Below, piece after piece: positions 35,071 to 43,218 of a stretch of DNA of 64,000 nt. Origin of the DNA: an uncultured Duncaniella sp. GTDB lineage: Bacteria > Bacteroidota > Bacteroidia > Bacteroidales > Muribaculaceae. The stretch covers positions 248,001-312,000 of the forward strand of contig CATWQI010000002.1 in NCBI GenBank assembly GCA_958352885.1, read 5' to 3'. Each line of letters opens with the position of its first letter. Positions within the stretch are counted from its first letter, which is position 1. Under the pieces are notes generated by a model that was not told the DNA's origin, did not search any database, and was given only the letters and a program-made list of their open reading frames with translations. The translations under genes and the position numbers were made by a program.

Positions 35071-35238
35071 ACAGAGCGTACAAGTAAAACACTCAGTAGA
35101 TAGTTGCATTGCAGAGTCAGCGGCTGTGCCTAATGCAATTGGATCTGTTTCGAGGCGTTCTTCGAGTTCGGATATGGAGAACTCTGTCATGATGTTTTGG
35201 TTCAGAGATTTAATCTCCAGTTTTTTCTTGTCATTCAT
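35047..35238 (-). CDS. Candidate RiPP precursor peptide with Cys-rich core
   Basis: The 63-residue peptide begins MNDKKKLEIKSLNQN and has an acidic helical leader with ISELEERLETDP. Its C-terminus reads STECFTCTLCFTCGEFL, with four cysteines in a CFTC-TL-CFTC pattern. The start overlaps the stop codon of the radical SAM gene by 8 bases. A short peptide with a charged leader and Cys/Thr-rich tail next to a SPASM radical SAM enzyme and a PqqD-M50 protease is the standard layout of a modified-peptide system. Thioether (sactipeptide or ranthipeptide type) links are a reasonable guess. I do not recognise a named family. Confidence 0.72.
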   Translation of the reverse strand: MNDKKKLEIKSLNQNIMTEFSISELEERLETDPIALGTAADSAMQLSTECFTCTLCFTCGEFL

Positions 35239-36583
35239 GAGAAATATTATTAAATATGAGTTTTGTTATACCAATAAGTTTGTTCTCAAAATTATCACAA
35301 CAATATTGTTTGTGGGAATTTTGAGCCTTGACTGTACATCCTCCTCCACAAAGCAAAGCATATTTGCAATGTGCGCAATTATCGATATGAGTAGAGATTC
35401 TATTATGCCATATGTCAAGAATCTCTTTATTCCAGTTAACATGTGGAATGTACGTCCCTATGATGTTTTGTTCACTTCCTACATATTCATGGCAGGAGTA
35501 GATGTTACCTTTGGGGTCTAAAATATATGTTGTAGCATTGGCTCCACAATGTTGTGGATTCAATGAAATAGGCTGATGTCTTATGATAGCATTGTATATG
35601 TTTGTATAAAGAGACAATGAATAAGGTAGCGGTGGTGTTACTTTTGATAATGTCTCTATAAAACAGTTGCTATCTAAATTGTCGTTATGTTTGGTGTAAT
35701 CCGTTGGACAAAAATTTCCTTCTCCATCAATTATCTCACCATATATTTTGAAGTTTTTGTGCCCTAATATATGCTCTTGTTGTAGGAATATAAGCAGGTC
35801 TTGAATTTCGGTGATATTGGAAGAGTCTAGATTGACTCTAACTTTTATAAGAGCTCCAACTTGAAGGGCGGCCTTTATGTTGGCAATTATTTTAGAAAAG
35901 GTGTCTTGGCATGATGAATGAACTCGACGAGCATTGTGTGTGTCTTTAATTCCATCAATTGTTACTTGTACACCATATATTTTGGATGGATTTAGAAGGT
36001 GTAAGTAAGAGTCTAAATCATAACCGTTTGTCGTAGCGGTGAACTTATACCCTCTAGAAACGCCTAAAGATACAATTCTTTCAATAATGGGCAGATTTGA
36101 TTTTAATAGAGGTTCTCCCCCAAATAGTGTTATAGAATTATTATGGAGTTTTCTGTTTGGCTCAATTTCAAGCATGGCATCAAAAAGCCTTTCAGCTTCA
36201 GAGGGTGTTAAGGTATGCTTGCCGTTTTTATTTAGCCGTTCAATTTCAAAACAATAGGGACATTTGAAATTACAACAATAGGAAACAATAATTGTAAAAT
36301 CCTTCTTTCGGACACTATTGCGTCTTGAAAGTACATTAGCTATCCTGCGCACATATGCATACTCATCCTCCGCATCTTGAAAAGTAAGATAACCACGCTC
36401 CGTTAGTTTCGCTATACAACTTTCTGGTAGCTGGTTACAATGATTTAACGTAGATGCAAGCTCTTTTGATACAATGTCAACAGCCCCAGTATAACCATGA
36501 ATAAGCAGAACTTGATTTTTGCGGTCATTAAGTTATACTTGGATTGTATAGCTAGATAGCCTTAAAGTCTTATCGGGATTCAT
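35231..36583 (-). pseudogene. Radical SAM/SPASM peptide maturase with an in-frame stop codon
   Basis: From GTG 36352 the frame gives 373 residues with the radical SAM motif CNFKCPYC, FGGEPLL, and a SPASM domain with Cys in HCGANATTY, YSCHEY, CAHCKYALLCGGGC and YCCDNF. Upstream the same frame continues through GYTGAVDIVSKEL and LTERGYLTFQDAED, a typical maturase N-terminus, to ATG 36583 (MNPDKTLRLSSYTIQV), interrupted by one TAA at 36535-36533 (codon 17). A good promoter precedes the ATG. So either the gene is disabled or a shorter GTG-start protein (with GGAGG upstream) is made. Confidence 0.82.
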
Positions 36584-36632
36584 GAACAATAAAATTGTCG
36601 TTGAAAGTGAGTCATGGTATTTGATTCAATCG

Positions 36633-36663
36633 CAAAGATAATAAATGTTAATAAAATCACAAA
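36633..36663 (-). promoter_or_regulatory. Promoter of the RiPP-like cluster
   Basis: On the minus strand TTTG (36663-36660), a 19-base spacer and TATCTTTG (36640-36633) match the -33/-7 consensus, 50 bases before ATG 36583. It supports that ATG as the original maturase start. Confidence 0.75.
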
Positions 36664-36700
36664 ATTTATGTTATTTTAAAACCTACTTGGCTTAATCAGT

Positions 36701-36731
36701 TTTGTAAATAATAGAGTATTAATTATCTTTG
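36701..36731 (+). promoter_or_regulatory. Promoter of the parA-like gene
   Basis: TTTG (36701-36704), a 19-base spacer and TATCTTTG (36724-36731) match the consensus. Operator-like repeats follow immediately before the start codon. Confidence 0.78.
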
Positions 36732-36741
36732 CAAGATAAAT

Positions 36742-36797
36742 AAGTAAACTTGCTTACTTGTAAATAAGTTTGAAAACAAATATGTAAACTTGTAAAC
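36742..36797 (+). repeat. GTAAACTTG repeats before parA (operator or centromere-like)
   Basis: AGTAAACTTG (36743-36752), an AAGTTTG variant and GTAAACTTGTAAAC (36784-36797) lie between the promoter and the start codon. The same AGTAAAC core recurs after parA and after the small gene that follows. Confidence 0.6.
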
Positions 36798-37547
36798 ATG
36801 GTTAAGATTATAGCAGTCGTGAACCACAAAGGAGGAGTCGGCAAAACAACGACCACCGTAAACTTGGGAGCGGCTCTTTCTCGTTTAGGAAAACGTATTC
36901 TATTGGTTGATATGGATAGCCAACAGAACCTAACAACCTCTCTCATGAAAGAAGAGGATGTAACGAAATCAATATTTGACAGTCTCATGCAAAATGAGCC
37001 GCTGCCGATAGTCAGAATCTCCGAAGGATTGGACCTATGTCCATCTGAACTTGCATTGGCAGCAGCAGAACTGCATTTGCAAGCCCGTATTGGAAGAGAG
37101 AGTATTCTGAAGAAGTTGCTCAATAGGGTACGAGATGATTATGATTTCATCTTCATTGATTGTCCGCCCTCTTTGGGGTTGTTCACCATCAACGCACTTG
37201 TTGCAGCAACAGATGTATTTCTTCCATTGACCGGGGAAACTCTCCCGTTACGAGGAATCATAATGCTCGATGAGACTTTAAACGACGTGATTCAAAATGC
37301 AAATTCGGATCTAAAGATAACCGGGGTAATTATCCAGCGGTACAATAACCGTAAACTCAACAATGAGGTGATTGAGGCGATAACCTCCAAGTTTGGGGCT
37401 AGGGTATTTGATACCAAAATTAGAGAATGTATAGCCCTCGCCGAAGCCCCAGCTGCACATTGTTCCATATTCGATTATGACAGTAAGAGCAATGGAGCAT
37501 CTGATTATATGGCATTGGCTAATGAAGTTCTGATGAAGTTAAGTTAA
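36798..37547 (+). CDS. ParA-family partition ATPase
   Basis: The 249-residue protein shows the deviant Walker A motif NHKGGVGKTTTTVNL with the signature lysine, the A' motif LLVDMDSQQNLT and the Walker B region DFIFIDCPPSLGLFT. It lacks the N-terminal HTH extension of type Ia ParA. Such ATPases pull plasmid or element DNA along the nucleoid. It is followed after 64 bases by a small DNA-binding protein, with related inverted repeats on both sides, so the pair looks like a type Ib-style partition module carried by the island. Confidence 0.88.
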   Translation: MVKIIAVVNHKGGVGKTTTTVNLGAALSRLGKRILLVDMDSQQNLTTSLMKEEDVTKSIFDSLMQNEPLPIVRISEGLDLCPSELALAAAELHLQARIGRESILKKLLNRVRDDYDFIFIDCPPSLGLFTINALVAATDVFLPLTGETLPLRGIIMLDETLNDVIQNANSDLKITGVIIQRYNNRKLNNEVIEAITSKFGARVFDTKIRECIALAEAPAAHCSIFDYDSKSNGASDYMALANEVLMKLS

Positions 37548-37564
37548 AGAAGATTTGTAAATAA

Positions 37565-37594
37565 GATTACTTGTTTATAAGTAAACAAGTAATC
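37565..37594. promoter_or_regulatory. Perfect inverted repeat between parA and the small DNA-binding gene
   Basis: GATTACTTGTTTA (37565-37577) and TAAACAAGTAATC (37582-37594) form a perfect 13-bp inverted repeat with a 4-base centre. It contains the GTTTA/TAAAC core found in the flanking repeats, so it is a likely binding site for the partner protein rather than a terminator. Confidence 0.65.
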
Positions 37595-37611
37595 AAATAA
37601 ACAATATAACG

Positions 37612-37938
37612 ATGGCAAAGCGCAAATACAGCCTGATGGGAGAGGTGCAAAAGTCTTCGTCAACTATAGAGCCTGATGCACAACCCTGTCAATGTGAGAC
37701 AACGGAAAACGCAACGCCGAGTATTAGCGTTGCCTCGGTGAATGAAAAGCCAGCAGAAATCCGTGCTACGTTCATAGTCTCTCCCAATTTGATAAGAAAA
37801 CTAAAATTAATAGGGATGTTGGAGAATCGGAAGCACAAGGATGTCATTAACGAGGCATTATCTGTATTCATATCCAAGTGGGAGTCCGAACATCCAACAG
37901 TAGATCTTATGCAGATTGATAATTTGGCAAAAGGATAG
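37612..37938 (+). CDS. Small DNA-binding partner of ParA (ribbon-helix-helix-like)
   Basis: The 108-residue protein has a basic N-terminal tail (MAKRKYSLMGEVQKSS), a low-complexity middle and a C-terminal fold near residues 50-95: strand RATFIVSPN, helix LIRKLKLIGMLENRK, then KDVINEALSVFISKW. This strand-helix-helix order matches CopG/RHH proteins. Partners of this size and type bind the centromere of small partition systems. Assignment rests on position after parA and this pattern; the exact family is not recognised. Confidence 0.7.
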   Translation: MAKRKYSLMGEVQKSSSTIEPDAQPCQCETTENATPSISVASVNEKPAEIRATFIVSPNLIRKLKLIGMLENRKHKDVINEALSVFISKWESEHPTVDLMQIDNLAKG

Positions 37939-37941
37939 ATG

Positions 37942-38041
37942 AGTAAACTTGTAAATATAGTTACTAGTTTACTAAATTACAAATAAACTAATTCATATCA
38001 AAATCCGTTATGGGGGATTCTTCCCATAATGGATTTTGATA
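37942..38041. promoter_or_regulatory. Operator repeat and hairpin after the partition genes
   Basis: AGTAAACT (37942-37949) and AGTTTACT (37966-37973) repeat the operator core. Then TATCAAAATCC (starting 37996) pairs with GGATTTTGATA (ending 38041), with TTATGGG/CCCATAA extending the stem; the hairpin may end the parA transcript although the T-tract is weak. Confidence 0.55.
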
Positions 38042-38065
38042 CTTAACCGCATTGTGCTATCTTTG
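38034..38065 (+). promoter_or_regulatory. Promoter of the gene at 38152
   Basis: TTTTG (38034-38038), a 19-base spacer and TATCTTTG (38058-38065) match the -33/-7 consensus. The leader is about 85 bases. Confidence 0.7.
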
Positions 38066-38151
38066 CAAAAGTGTAAAAAAAATATATTGATAATATACGC
38101 CCCCGTATGTGGCACGAGGAACGAGTGCCCCTCTGTTCAAAATTTTAGATT

Positions 38152-38853
38152 ATGTATATAGATTTTAGTAAGGTTGACATGAATAATTTTGATTTCGATA
38201 CTCTTTCTGCGGATGAGTACCGGGAGTTCCTTCAGGCTTGGTCGGATTATCATGGTCGGATGAATCGTGTTTCTGTGGACGTGTTGGAGCAGGAGTTTGA
38301 GCGTAAATCCGATTATCTTCAGTGTGGGGAGCATTATGAATTGTCAGAGCTTTATCCTGATGAGTTTGTTGAGTTGTTGTTTGAGAGGAAAGTCTTTGAA
38401 CAGGGTGAGGGGATTATTCCTTTTGAGGAAGTACAGAGTTATGAATACCAGTTGTGGTTGAAGCAGAAGATTCGGAACAAGGCTTTGAGGTCAGAGTCTT
38501 CCTTTTCAGACGATGAACAGTCAGACAAGATTGACTACAGTGGTTATCGTATGTGGAGATATAATCCTGTGGTTTTCTACAAGGATGGAAAGAAGAACAG
38601 GCATCGGTTGTTGCTGAAGGATGATGGTGAGAGTTTGAGTTTCCTTAATGGGAGAGACTTTGCTATATTGTCCCCGGTGACTTATGTAGGGCGTACCAAC
38701 TCTTATAGGAACGCTCGGTTTCTTTATGCCTTTGCGATAGATCTTGACGGTGTGAGTATGCACGAGGTCACCAAGCAAAGCGGTAAAACGCTACAAATCG
38801 CTGAAACTAAGATAGTTTCAGCGATTTTTGTATATCCATGTCCGGCAGGATAA
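38152..38853 (+). pseudogene. Island protein that runs into the right attachment repeat
   Basis: Up to about residue 204 the 233-residue frame is a coherent acidic protein (MYIDFSKVDMNNFDFDTLSA..., ending near FLYAFAIDLDGVSM). The final 29 residues are the attachment repeat read as protein, so the original gene has probably been cut off there. The segment YAFAIDLDGV resembles the hhhDhD active-site strand of archaeo-eukaryotic primases, which would fit a replication gene of a mobile element; this is a weak inference. I do not recognise the family otherwise. Confidence 0.6.
38763..38832 (+). repeat. Right attachment repeat (attR-like) of the tRNA-Lys island
   Basis: It matches 31109-31178 over 70 bases with two visible mismatches and contains the tRNA 3' end bases cgaggtcacca plus a second copy of the AATCGCTGAAACT hairpin terminator. 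The island between the repeats is about 7.65 kb. Confidence 0.88.
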
Positions 38854-39046
38854 CACACACAATAGAGTATGGGGTTTAGAGGTGACAATCAGTGAATAGT
38901 CAAAATCCGCTGACCAAAAAGCGCAGCTCTCAGAGTATTCGCAACTTATTAAATCAGATCTCATATCTGAAAATTGCGGAAAAATTATTAAATTTGGGTG
39001 TCTGAAACATTCAAATTGGAAAAACCAATCGTAACTATTTGTATTT

Positions 39047-39769
39047 ATGAGAATTCTGCATTCAGCATTGCTTTATCTGGGATTGTCGTCATGTGCATGT
39101 ATGGCACATGCTCAGATTGTGTCGCTGCCTCATGGAGCCAGGATAACCATTGATTCCATTACTACCGAAGTGACAGTCTTATCTCCGACTACTGTTGAAG
39201 TGACCAAATATATAGGTGAGCGTCCGCAGCAGGACGAGCCTGTGCTAAAAATCGCAGCCGGGGAGCTGGCTGATTCGTTGCCTCGTGTCGAAGGCGGAGG
39301 CAAAATCAAGATTGACGGCGGAAATTACTATGCTGCACTTAATCTGAAGGACGGCAATGTGTCATTCTGGGGACATGACGGGAATCTTATCATGGCAGAA
39401 CAGCATCGCACGGCGTCAATGACCCGTAGGAACGATGTTGACCAAACCGGAAATATATATGAGGTGAGTCAGGATTTTCAGATAGGTCTGTCCGATGCCA
39501 CATCAGTCACTTGCCCGGTTTCCACTGTGGCGCCGGCGGTAAATCTCAAAGGTCGGCGTGCGGAATTTGGCAGTGAGACTGACGGGTTGCCGGTGCCCTA
39601 CATCGTTACCGACAAGGGGTACGGAATACTGTGGTCTGTGTCTGGACCCGGACGTATGGATGACACGCCCGGACGCCGGGTACGTAAATCAGGTGACGTG
39701 ACATTCACGTCCGACTCCGCCGACAGCATACATTATTACTTCATCTATCCGGCAACGGTGTCGGAATAG
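39047..39769 (+). CDS. Secreted protein resembling the N-terminal domain of GH31 glycosidases
   Basis: The 240-residue protein has a signal peptide (MRILHSALLYLGLSSCACMAHAQ) and then beta strands with features of the N-terminal mutarotase-like domain of GH31 alpha-xylosidases: a strand-rich start (ITIDSITTEVTVLSPTTVEV), NLKDGNVSFWGHDGNLIMAEQ, and VPYIVTDKGYGILWSVSGP, which matches the segment just before the catalytic barrel. No catalytic domain follows; the frame ends at YFIYPATVSE. It may be a truncated enzyme or a stand-alone sugar-binding domain. It lies just outside the right island boundary. Confidence 0.6.
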   Translation: MRILHSALLYLGLSSCACMAHAQIVSLPHGARITIDSITTEVTVLSPTTVEVTKYIGERPQQDEPVLKIAAGELADSLPRVEGGGKIKIDGGNYYAALNLKDGNVSFWGHDGNLIMAEQHRTASMTRRNDVDQTGNIYEVSQDFQIGLSDATSVTCPVSTVAPAVNLKGRRAEFGSETDGLPVPYIVTDKGYGILWSVSGPGRMDDTPGRRVRKSGDVTFTSDSADSIHYYFIYPATVSE

Positions 39770-39799
39770 GGGGCATTCCTTCCACGGTGGATAGGCGGG

Positions 39800-39830
39800 T
39801 TGGTTAAATTAGTGTAATTTCGTAAATTTG
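39800..39830 (+). promoter_or_regulatory. Promoter of carB
   Basis: TTGG (39800-39803), a 19-base spacer and TAAATTTG (39823-39830) match the -33/-7 consensus, 46 bases before the carB start codon. Confidence 0.65.
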
Positions 39831-39876
39831 CAGAACATATACATTTGATTTCATATTACCATATTTTTTAAGAACA

Positions 39877-42800
39877 ATGAAGAAAGTACTATTGCTCGGC
39901 TCGGGTGCCCTAAAGATTGGTCAAGCGGGCGAATTCGACTACTCAGGTTCCCAGGCGCTTAAAGCGTTGCGCGAAGAAGGAATCGAATCGGTGCTCATCA
40001 ATCCGAATATTGCCACAATTCAGACTTCGGAAGGTGTGGCTGACCGTGTGTATTTCCTCCCGATAACCCCGCGGTTTGTCGAAGAGGTTATCAAAAAGGA
40101 ACGTCCCGACGGTATCCTGCTGGCTTTTGGCGGTCAGACTGCTCTTAACTGCGGCACTCAGCTCTATCTCGACGGTACTCTTGAGAAATATGGAGTGAAG
40201 GTGCTCGGCACCTCGGTGGAGGCTATCATGATAACCGAGGACCGTGACCTTTTCGTGAAGAAATTAAATGAAATCGATGTGAAGACTCCTGTGTCGCAGG
40301 CTGTGGAGAACATCGAAGATGCGCTTGAGGTTGCCCATCGCATCGGTTATCCGGTCATGGTACGTTCCGGATATGCTCTTGGCGGTCTCGGCTCAGGTAT
40401 CTGCAATAATGATGAGGAATTCGTGACTCATTGCGAGAGCGCCTTGGCTTACTCTCGTCAGATTCTTGTTGAGGAATCTCTCAAGGGTTGGAAGGAGATT
40501 GAGTTCGAGGTGATTCGTGATGCATCAGACCTCTGCTTCACCGTTGTCCCGATGGAAAACTTTGACCCGCTGGGTATCCATACCGGTGAAAGTATAGTGG
40601 TAGCACCGATTGTGTCGCTTGCCCCGGAGCAAATCAAGATGCTTGAGGATATAGCTACCCGTGTGGTGCGCCATATCGGTATAGTCGGCGAATGTAACAT
40701 CCAGTACGCATTCAATGCCGAGACCAACGATTACCGTATCATCGAAATCAATGCCCGTCTGAGTCGCTCGTCGGCACTTGCGTCAAAGGCCTCAGGCTAT
40801 CCGCTCGCATTCGTAGCAGCCAAGCTTGCCCTCGGTTATACGCTTGACCGGATAGGCGAGCCGGGCACACCATATTCAGCAGCCAAGGCTCCCGAGGTGG
40901 ACTATATGATTGTCAAGATTCCCCGTTGGGACCTCACCAAGTTTGTCGGTGTGGATCGTGAGATTGGCTCCTCCATGAAGTCTGTGGGTGAAATCATGTC
41001 AATAGGCAAGTCATTCGAGGAAATCATCCAGAAAGGTTTGCGTATGATAGGTCAGGGCATGCATGGTTTTGTCGGTAACACTGACTTCCATGTCGATGAC
41101 CTTGACCACGCCCTTACCCATCCGACAGACATGCGTATCTTTGCCATAGCACAGGCCCTTGAGGAGGGTTACACTCCCGAGCGTGTTGCGGAGCTTACCA
41201 AAATTGACATCTGGTTCATTGACCGTCTGGCAAACATTGTGCGCTTCGCCGACTCCCTGCGCAAGCGTGGTGGGGTAGTCGAGGATATCGACCGTGAGAC
41301 AATGCTGGAGGCTAAGCGTCTCGGATTCTCCGATTTCCAGATTTCACGCCTTGTGGAGAATCCTGCGGGCAATATGGAGGCTGATGTGCTGCGTGTGCGC
41401 AATCACCGCAAGGAACTTGATGTGACCCCTCGTGTGCGCCGTATCAATACCGTGGCTTCGGAATATCCGGAACTTACAAACTATCTCTATGTCACCTACG
41501 GTGCCACCGAGAATGCAATCCCCTACGACCTGAATGCCCGAAACAATATTGTGGTTCTTGGTTCCGGCGCTTACCGTATCGGTAGCTCAGTGGAGTTTGA
41601 CTGGTGCTCGGTAAATGCTGCTACCACTTGCCGGAAACTCGGCTACAAGGCTGTGATGATTAATTACAATCCCGAGACAGTCTCGACAGATTATGATATG
41701 TGTGACCGTCTTTATTTCGACGAACTCAGCTTCGAGCGTGTGATGGATATCATTGACCTTGAGACTCCCCGCGGAGTCATAGTGAGTGTTGGCGGTCAGA
41801 TTCCTAACAACCTTGCCATGAAGCTCTATCGCCGCCATGTGCCGGTGCTGGGTACTTCGCCTGTGTCAATCGACAGGGCTGAAAACCGTCATAAATTCTC
41901 GGCTATGCTTGACCAGCTTGGCATCGACCAGCCCCGTTGGAAGGAACTTACCACCGAGGATGAGATTCACGCATTTGTCGAGGAGGTAGGTTTCCCTGTT
42001 CTTATTCGTCCGAGCTATGTGCTCTCCGGAGCAGCCATGAATGTATGCTATGACTATGAGCAGATGCACACATTCCTTAGCCAGGCTGCCAAAGTGTCTA
42101 AGGAATACCCTGTCGTGGTTTCTGAATTCCTCCAGAATGCCAAGGAGATTGAATTTGACGCTGTGGCGCGCAATGGTGAGATTGTGGAGTACGCTATATC
42201 CGAGCATGTCGAGTATGCAGGCGTTCACTCCGGTGATGCGACTCTTGTATTCCCGGCTCAGAAAATCTACATGGCTACCGCACGCCGCATCAAGCGAATC
42301 AGTGCCCGCATTGCCGAGGCTCTCAATATTTCCGGTCCGTTCAACATCCAGTATCTCGCCAAGGACAATTATGTGAAAGTGATAGAGTGCAATCTGCGTG
42401 CGTCACGTTCATTCCCGTTCGTCAGCAAGGTACTCAAGAAGAATTTCATCGAGACCGCTACCCGCATCATGCTTGGTGAGAAACCAGAGGTGGCTGACAC
42501 ATCTACATTTGATATCGACTACATCGGTGTCAAGGCATCGCAGTTCTCATTCGCACGTCTCCACAAGGCTGACCCCGTGCTTGGAGTTGACATGTCATCT
42601 ACCGGCGAGGTCGGATGTCTTGGTCGAGACTTCGACGAAGCCCTGCTCAATGCCATGATTTCCGTCGGACACCATGTGCCTACCAAGGGTGTGCTTGTCA
42701 GCTCGGGTGACGCACGTGCCAAGGTGGACATGCTTGAGGCTTGCCGCCTGCTTGATTCACGCGGCTATACCATCTACGCCACACCCGGCACTGCGGCATT

Positions 42801-43080
42801 CCTGAACAGTCACGGTGTAAAGGCTAATCAGGTATGCTGGCCTGATGAAGAGGGGCAGTCGGTGCTTGACATCATAGGTGACCACACGGTGGATTTGGTA
42901 ATCAATATACCGAAGAACCATACCAAGCGTGAGCTTACCAACGGTTACCGTATCCGTCGCCATGCGATTGACCACAACATTCCGTTGCTCACCAACGCCC
43001 GTCTGGCTCTCGCATACGTGAAAGCCTTCGTCGCACGACCGGTTGAATCAATCGGCATCACCTCATGGCAGGAATATTGA
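39877..43080 (+). CDS. carB: Carbamoyl-phosphate synthase large subunit
   Basis: The 1067-residue enzyme uses ammonia, bicarbonate and two ATP to make carbamoyl phosphate for pyrimidine and arginine synthesis. It has two homologous halves, each an ATP-grasp unit: the first opens LLLGSGALKIGQAGEFDYSG, the second NIVVLGSGAYRIGSSVEFDW, and a C-terminal MGS-like allosteric domain follows (about 935-1067). Length is standard. The small subunit carA is not adjacent. The SGAYRIGSSVEFDW form is the usual Bacteroidetes variant. It ends at a strong shared terminator. Confidence 0.97.
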   Translation: MKKVLLLGSGALKIGQAGEFDYSGSQALKALREEGIESVLINPNIATIQTSEGVADRVYFLPITPRFVEEVIKKERPDGILLAFGGQTALNCGTQLYLDGTLEKYGVKVLGTSVEAIMITEDRDLFVKKLNEIDVKTPVSQAVENIEDALEVAHRIGYPVMVRSGYALGGLGSGICNNDEEFVTHCESALAYSRQILVEESLKGWKEIEFEVIRDASDLCFTVVPMENFDPLGIHTGESIVVAPIVSLAPEQIKMLEDIATRVVRHIGIVGECNIQYAFNAETNDYRIIEINARLSRSSALASKASGYPLAFVAAKLALGYTLDRIGEPGTPYSAAKAPEVDYMIVKIPRWDLTKFVGVDREIGSSMKSVGEIMSIGKSFEEIIQKGLRMIGQGMHGFVGNTDFHVDDLDHALTHPTDMRIFAIAQALEEGYTPERVAELTKIDIWFIDRLANIVRFADSLRKRGGVVEDIDRETMLEAKRLGFSDFQISRLVENPAGNMEADVLRVRNHRKELDVTPRVRRINTVASEYPELTNYLYVTYGATENAIPYDLNARNNIVVLGSGAYRIGSSVEFDWCSVNAATTCRKLGYKAVMINYNPETVSTDYDMCDRLYFDELSFERVMDIIDLETPRGVIVSVGGQIPNNLAMKLYRRHVPVLGTSPVSIDRAENRHKFSAMLDQLGIDQPRWKELTTEDEIHAFVEEVGFPVLIRPSYVLSGAAMNVCYDYEQMHTFLSQAAKVSKEYPVVVSEFLQNAKEIEFDAVARNGEIVEYAISEHVEYAGVHSGDATLVFPAQKIYMATARRIKRISARIAEALNISGPFNIQYLAKDNYVKVIECNLRASRSFPFVSKVLKKNFIETATRIMLGEKPEVADTSTFDIDYIGVKASQFSFARLHKADPVLGVDMSSTGEVGCLGRDFDEALLNAMISVGHHVPTKGVLVSSGDARAKVDMLEACRLLDSRGYTIYATPGTAAFLNSHGVKANQVCWPDEEGQSVLDIIGDHTVDLVINIPKNHTKRELTNGYRIRRHAIDHNIPLLTNARLALAYVKAFVARPVESIGITSWQEY

Positions 43081-43130
43081 TAAGCTGACATTTCCTCCGA
43101 GTTGAGCCGTTATGGCTTCTCAGGGGGCTG

Positions 43131-43184
43131 AAAAAACAGAGAGGTCGAATCCGGTCCGGACCGGATTCGACCTCTCTGTTTTTT
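43131..43184. terminator. Bidirectional terminator between carB and pncB
   Basis: A perfect palindrome with 27 bases per arm and no spacer (43131-43157/43158-43184), including AGAGAGGTCGAATCCGG. It is flanked by AAAAAA and TTTTTT, so it can end transcription from either side. Confidence 0.95.
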
Positions 43185-43218
43185 CATTGTCTCTTAGACC
43201 CGTTTACGGCACATGCGT

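Noticed and set aside
34941..35080. Tandem repeats as a possible CRISPR array
   Set aside because: The units are 65 bases, directly adjacent with no unique spacers, and lie over coding sequence.
35027..35521. Plus-strand frame over the precursor and the end of the maturase
   Set aside because: It is antisense to two genes with clear motifs and gives a low-complexity protein with no recognisable domain.
43131..43184. Long perfect palindrome after carB as a mobile-element end
   Set aside because: It is flanked by A and T tracts, lies between convergent genes and behaves as a simple bidirectional terminator.
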